From contig JBBKWJ010000153.1 of NCBI GenBank assembly GCA_037968895.1, forward strand, positions 1 to 8,207: a stretch of DNA of 8,207 bases, read 5' to 3'. A model generated the notes under the pieces. That model saw nothing but the letters and a program-made list of their open reading frames with translations. It was not told where the DNA came from and searched no databases. Made by a program: the position numbers and the translations under genes. Source of the stretch: JBBKWJ01 sp037968895 (GTDB taxonomy: Bacteria; Actinomycetota; Acidimicrobiia; Acidimicrobiales; SZUA-35). Positions 5,452 to 8,207 of this stretch are shown piece after piece (the first letter of the stretch is position 1; the number at the start of each line of letters is the position of its first letter).

Positions 5452-6519
5452 TCAGGTCGAGGCGGCTTTCGGTGGATCGGGGGCCACCTCGCCGTTCACG
5501 TCGTCGAGCAATTCCCTAAGATGGCCAAGGTTGGCAAGCTGATCATCGAGCGACTCACCCATTGGGCCAATCCTGATCTCGTTGATGCCACAGTCGCGAT
5601 ACTCGCGCAGCCGACGCCGAATCTCATCGGGCGGACCAATGATGTTGGTGCGCAATCCGATGTCGACAGGCACACGAGCAGCCGCGCCCTCTCGGTCACC
5701 GGCAAGCCACAGACGCTGGACCTCGGCGACATCATCGCCCCAGCCTTGGCGGGCGAACGCATTGTTATAGAAATTCGACTTCTCTGATCCCATGGCGCCG
5801 AAGGTAAACGCAAAGCCCGATGCATGGCGCCGACCTGCCTCCTCGACGTCGTCAGTGATCTCGACCCCGACTGACACGGTCAGATCGATATCGTCGAGTG
5901 ATCGGCCCGCAGACTCAGCCCCAGCGCGAATGGCGTCGAGGAACACGTCAGCGGTCTCGCAGAAGAACGAGTTGCCGATCCACCCGTCGGCAGCCGCTCC
6001 GGTGAGGCGAAGGTTCGCTGGTCCAAGCGAGGCCAAGTAGATAGGTATATGGGCAGTCGGAGCGGCGGAGCGAATCGCCTTGCCCTCACCTCCCGGCAAT
6101 GGCAGCTGGAAGACCTCTCCGTCATAACTGAGTCGTTCCCCAGCGCTCACACGGCGGATGATCTCGATCGTTTCGCGTGTTCTGGTCACGGGCTTGTCAA
6201 AGGGCACGCCGTGCCACCCCTCCATCACTTGTGGCCCGCTCGTGCCGAGTCCAAGCCGGAACCGGTCGCCAGAGAGGCGCTGCAAGGTCATTGCTGTCAT
6301 GGCCAGCATTGCCGGAGTGCGTGTCCCGAGTTGCACAATTGCCGACCCGAGCTGGATTTTCTCGGTTAGTGCCGCGGCCGCGGCAAGAGGAGTGAGGGCG
6401 TCATAGCTCCAATACTCGGGGACCCACGCCGAGTCGACGCCGAGTCGTTCAGCTTCGATCACAAAGTCGAGGCCGGCTCGATCAACGGGTAATGCCCACA
6501 CGCCGAGTTTCAATGTCAT
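5452..6519 (-). CDS. LLM-class flavin- or F420-dependent oxidoreductase
   Basis: This 355-residue protein has the bacterial luciferase-like TIM-barrel fold used by FMN- or F420-dependent oxidoreductases. Visible family features are the start strand MTLKLGVWALP, the early SAWVPEYW segment, the RFRLGLGTSGPQVMEGWHG cofactor-binding stretch (87-104), PIYLASLGP (159-167), GAAADGWIGNSF (174-185), and a C-terminal GPPDEIRRRLREYRDCGINE region. GTSGPQ with a following WHG is common in actinobacterial F420-dependent members, so F420 is the more likely cofactor; FMN cannot be excluded. The alanine- and proline-rich tail after about 340 is probably disordered. ATG 6519-6517 is the natural start, with no strong Shine-Dalgarno sequence. 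It is transcribed toward the catabolic operon with only 5 bp between the two stop codons, so a shared pathway is possible but not shown. Confidence 0.88.
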   Translation of the reverse strand: MTLKLGVWALPVDRAGLDFVIEAERLGVDSAWVPEYWSYDALTPLAAAAALTEKIQLGSAIVQLGTRTPAMLAMTAMTLQRLSGDRFRLGLGTSGPQVMEGWHGVPFDKPVTRTRETIEIIRRVSAGERLSYDGEVFQLPLPGGEGKAIRSAAPTAHIPIYLASLGPANLRLTGAAADGWIGNSFFCETADVFLDAIRAGAESAGRSLDDIDLTVSVGVEITDDVEEAGRRHASGFAFTFGAMGSEKSNFYNNAFARQGWGDDVAEVQRLWLAGDREGAAARVPVDIGLRTNIIGPPDEIRRRLREYRDCGINEIRIGPMGESLDDQLANLGHLRELLDDVNGEVAPDPPKAAST

Positions 6520-6637
6520 TGGGTCTGACTGTAGACACTGCTCTCGCCGTTAGCTAGCTGCCTTTCCATCGCGCCTGAACCGTTCGCAAACACGCCTCAA
6601 CTGCGGCCGCGTTTTGGAGCGCAGCGAGAAAAGGCGC

Positions 6638-7948
6638 TTAGTGAGCGAAGCGAACGGTGAAGACTTGTTTGCCTGGTGGCGCAGTTGTCTGCCGCTTCGC
6701 CCGGCGTTTCGATCGGCTTGAACCAGGTTTTGGTGCGCTCGGCATTGGTTGGACCTGGAACACCGTGCCATCGGGCCGTTTGATTGTCAGGTTTCGTGCC
6801 TCGTCGAGGTGTATCGACCAGCCGCCCTCATGCACTTTGTGATGATGGTCGCTGCAGAGCGGAATCAGGTTGTTGAGGTCAGTCAACCCTCCGTGTTGCC
6901 ACGGCTCAATATGATGCATCTGGCACCATGCAAACGCGGTGTCGCAACCAGCTACGCCGCAGGTCGATCCGTACATGGCTCGGAGTGCGAGTCGTTGGGC
7001 TTTGGTCGCTGAGCGGTAGGTGCGTCCGACGTTGATGGCGACACCATTGGTGTCCAGCAGCAACGTGTGGATCTGGCAGTCACAGGCAAGTCGTTCAATT
7101 GTGGGTTGCGACAGTGACGCCCCGAAGTCGCGGGTTTCGCGAACCGATCCATCGTGGGATCCGTGCATGAGGGTGTCGGCGTCGACGATGACACCGAAAC
7201 TTGTGGTGCTCGATTGGCTGTCTGGTGTTTGTGCGCAGAGTGCGACGAGGGCATCGATTTTGAGTTGTTCACCGAACGTTGTTTTCTTGTCGGCTTGTTT
7301 GGCCATTGAGCGGATCATGGCGTCGAGACCAGAAATGATTTGTTCACCGCGTACTGGGTCGATGCTGCCTCGCAGATATGCCATCCCCGTCTTGGAGTTG
7401 ACGCCGTATGAGAGTGTCGAGTCGTTGACTTGCTGCTCATATTCAGAGAGTCCAAAATCTTGTTTGGCGTGCTCAATCTCAGTCTTCAAATACGGGCGGA
7501 ACAGGTTGGGTGGGAGAGTCTCAGCTTTTTTGATGATGTCGTCTTGGACCGCACTGAATCGTTGCTTGGCGTCGTCGTCGAGTTTGTTGTAGGCCGACGC
7601 GATCGCGTCGAGGTTTTCGGTTGGTGCGGTGCCGTTGTCGAGGGCGTCACCGACCGCGGGCAATGCTTTGCCGACTTTGCGGCGGCGGGTGACGTTCTTT
7701 GCCGCCCCGGGTGACATGAGCCCTGCGTTCATGAGGGTGTCTTCAGGGGACAGGATGTCACCGTTATCAGCGAACTCTTCCAGGGAACGAGTGAGTGTGG
7801 ATTCGAACCCTGTGTGGAGTTGGCGGCTGAGGCGAACCTGACGCAAGAGTTCTTTGATTGAGTCGACCGACGTGTTGTCGGGGTCGTAGTGGTCGATGGA
7901 GTGGGCGAGACCAGTGAGTATCGAGGTATCGAGTCTGGCGTTGCTCAT
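6638..7948 (-). CDS. DUF222 and HNH endonuclease domain protein (13E12 repeat family-like)
   Basis: This 436-residue protein has an N-terminal DUF222-like helical region (about 1-290) followed by a C-terminal HNH nuclease domain (about 310-376). The nuclease shows the zinc-knuckle pairs Cys330/Cys335 (CGVAGC) and Cys365/His368, the catalytic CQMHHIEPW (His345-His346), the Asn in LTDLNNLIPL (359-360), and HHHKVH (368-373). The last 30 residues are basic (SRSKRRAKR) and could contact DNA. The family is abundant in actinobacteria, and several Mycobacterium tuberculosis 13E12 members are known LexA targets; the biological role is unsettled. ATG 7948 with AAGGAG 6 nt upstream was chosen over an upstream in-frame TTG at 7981 that would lie in the -10 box. 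A GAAC-N4-GTTC SOS box sits in its promoter, so damage-induced expression is expected. No transposase, terminal repeats or intron structure was seen. Confidence 0.88.
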   Translation of the reverse strand: MSNARLDTSILTGLAHSIDHYDPDNTSVDSIKELLRQVRLSRQLHTGFESTLTRSLEEFADNGDILSPEDTLMNAGLMSPGAAKNVTRRRKVGKALPAVGDALDNGTAPTENLDAIASAYNKLDDDAKQRFSAVQDDIIKKAETLPPNLFRPYLKTEIEHAKQDFGLSEYEQQVNDSTLSYGVNSKTGMAYLRGSIDPVRGEQIISGLDAMIRSMAKQADKKTTFGEQLKIDALVALCAQTPDSQSSTTSFGVIVDADTLMHGSHDGSVRETRDFGASLSQPTIERLACDCQIHTLLLDTNGVAINVGRTYRSATKAQRLALRAMYGSTCGVAGCDTAFAWCQMHHIEPWQHGGLTDLNNLIPLCSDHHHKVHEGGWSIHLDEARNLTIKRPDGTVFQVQPMPSAPKPGSSRSKRRAKRQTTAPPGKQVFTVRFAH

Positions 7949-7954
7949 TGTGGT

Positions 7955-7960
7955 CTCCTT
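7955..7960 (-). promoter_or_regulatory. Strong ribosome binding site of the DUF222-HNH gene
   Basis: AAGGAG on the minus strand is followed by 6 nt and then ATG 7948. It is one of the best Shine-Dalgarno matches in the window and decides the start codon. Confidence 0.85.
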
Positions 7961-7980
7961 CCCGTGTCGTCGTTGGGTCA

Positions 7981-8008
7981 ACTATAACAGAACATACGTT
8001 CGATACAA
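7981..8008 (-). promoter_or_regulatory. Promoter of the DUF222-HNH gene
   Basis: On the minus strand, TATAGT (complement of 7981-7986) matches the -10 consensus at five of six bases. A 16-bp spacer separates it from TTGTAT (complement of 8003-8008), a weak -35. The A/T-rich stretch at 8019-8031 lies upstream of the -35, where an UP element would be. Transcription would begin near 7974, giving a leader of about 26 nt that contains the AAGGAG. The SOS box fills most of the spacer, which is typical of a LexA-repressed promoter. Confidence 0.6.
7990..8001. promoter_or_regulatory. SOS box (LexA operator), GAAC-ATAC-GTTC
   Basis: GAACATACGTTC has perfect 4-bp arms and a 4-bp centre, matching the GAAC-N4-GTTC core of Gram-positive and actinobacterial LexA sites. 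Flanking bases give CGAACGTATGTTCT on the minus strand. It sits between the -35 and -10 boxes of the HNH gene, where LexA binding would block RNA polymerase. LexA regulation of 13E12-family genes in mycobacteria is established; binding here is inferred. Confidence 0.75.
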
Positions 8009-8207
8009 CCCTCTGGAGAGTATTTATTTAGACACGAGAGGGTGCTATCTACTTCTGTGTGCGCTGTGGTGTGTGGTTGTTGACCCAAACCGCGGGACGC
8101 GGATGCAGCAGCGCTCGCCATCCCTGCGGCAGGTTGCTAGCTCCGAGTCCACAGTGACGTTGGCCTCTTGCGAATTCCGGACTTCGCGTTGATCATTGGT
8201 GAATCCG
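8009..8207. other. Apparently non-coding right end upstream of the HNH gene
   Basis: No recognisable gene was found. A minus-strand frame is open from the right edge to TAG at 8045-8047 (53 codons), but its product is rich in Arg, Cys and His and resembles nothing known. A 7-bp inverted repeat, ACCCTCT (8008-8014) and AGAGGGT (8037-8043), flanks an A/T-rich centre upstream of the HNH promoter. GTTGACCCAA at 8079-8088 is the reverse complement of 7973-7982. Neither repeat has a known function. Confidence 0.4.

Noticed and set aside
6587..6595. GAAC-C-GTTC near the HNH 3' end as a second SOS box
   Set aside because: The centre is 1 nt instead of 4, and it is not placed in a promoter.
6629..6652. 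Possible terminator of the HNH gene (5-bp stem AAGCG/CGCTT, then TTTT on the minus strand)
   Set aside because: The stem is short, the loop is 8 nt, it overlaps the stop codon, and the T-run is only four bases. This is too weak to call.
7020..7592. 190-residue plus-strand open frame
   Set aside because: It is antisense to the DUF222-HNH gene, very rich in Ser, and without a domain or ribosome binding site.
7896..8192. 98-residue plus-strand open frame crossing the HNH promoter
   Set aside because: It starts inside the antisense of the HNH gene and runs over the SOS box and promoter. Its product has no family resemblance.
8045..8206. Minus-strand frame open from the right edge as a partial gene
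   Set aside because: Its 53 codons are rich in Arg, Cys and His with no recognisable motif. Alternative frames look equally plausible, so coding is unsupported.

Overview
The window looks like a chromosomal segment from an actinobacterium. It is moderately GC-rich, carries a probable F420-type luciferase-like oxidoreductase and a DUF222-HNH (13E12-like) endonuclease, and has a GAAC-N4-GTTC SOS box. A less GC-rich lineage such as Acidimicrobiia is possible, but that is a guess from gene types and codon use. No rRNA, tRNA, CRISPR array, insertion sequence or prophage module was seen.

Layout. Positions 1-110 hold only a gene edge or leader. A membrane-anchored PlsC-type acyltransferase (111-1205, +) converges on, and overlaps by 83 bp, a BetI-like TetR repressor (1123-1692, -). 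The repressor is transcribed away from a four-gene operon (1790-5446, +): a non-heme Fe(II)/2-oxoglutarate (PhyH-like) oxygenase, a beta-hydroxyacid dehydrogenase, a class II aldolase/adducin-fold protein and a mandelate-racemase-type enolase-superfamily enzyme. The operon is very tight: a 2-bp gap, an ATGA overlap and a GTGA overlap. It ends 5 bp from the stop of a convergent luciferase-like monooxygenase (5452-6519, -). A DUF222-HNH endonuclease (6638-7948, -) follows, and the last ~200 bp are non-coding as far as can be seen.

How the genes work together. The 97-bp gap between the repressor and oxygenase starts holds two nearly identical 16-bp palindromes (CTGGAC-N4-GTCCAG). One lies about 20 bp in front of each gene, with plausible overlapping divergent promoters between them. 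This fits a TetR protein that represses both itself and the operon until a ligand appears. The operon suggests a small-molecule catabolic route with hydroxylation by the oxygenase, NAD(P)-linked oxidation of a hydroxyacid, aldol or decarboxylation chemistry on a metal centre, and dehydration or epimerisation of an acid. The substrate cannot be named from sequence. Three of the four enzymes depart from their best-known relatives at a key position: Asn to Val in the dehydrogenase, Glu/Asp to Gly in the aldolase fold, and KxK to KxR in the enolase-superfamily member. That argues against simply transferring a known pathway.

The second regulatory signal is a perfect SOS-box core between the -35 and -10 of the HNH gene, predicting LexA control and DNA-damage induction.
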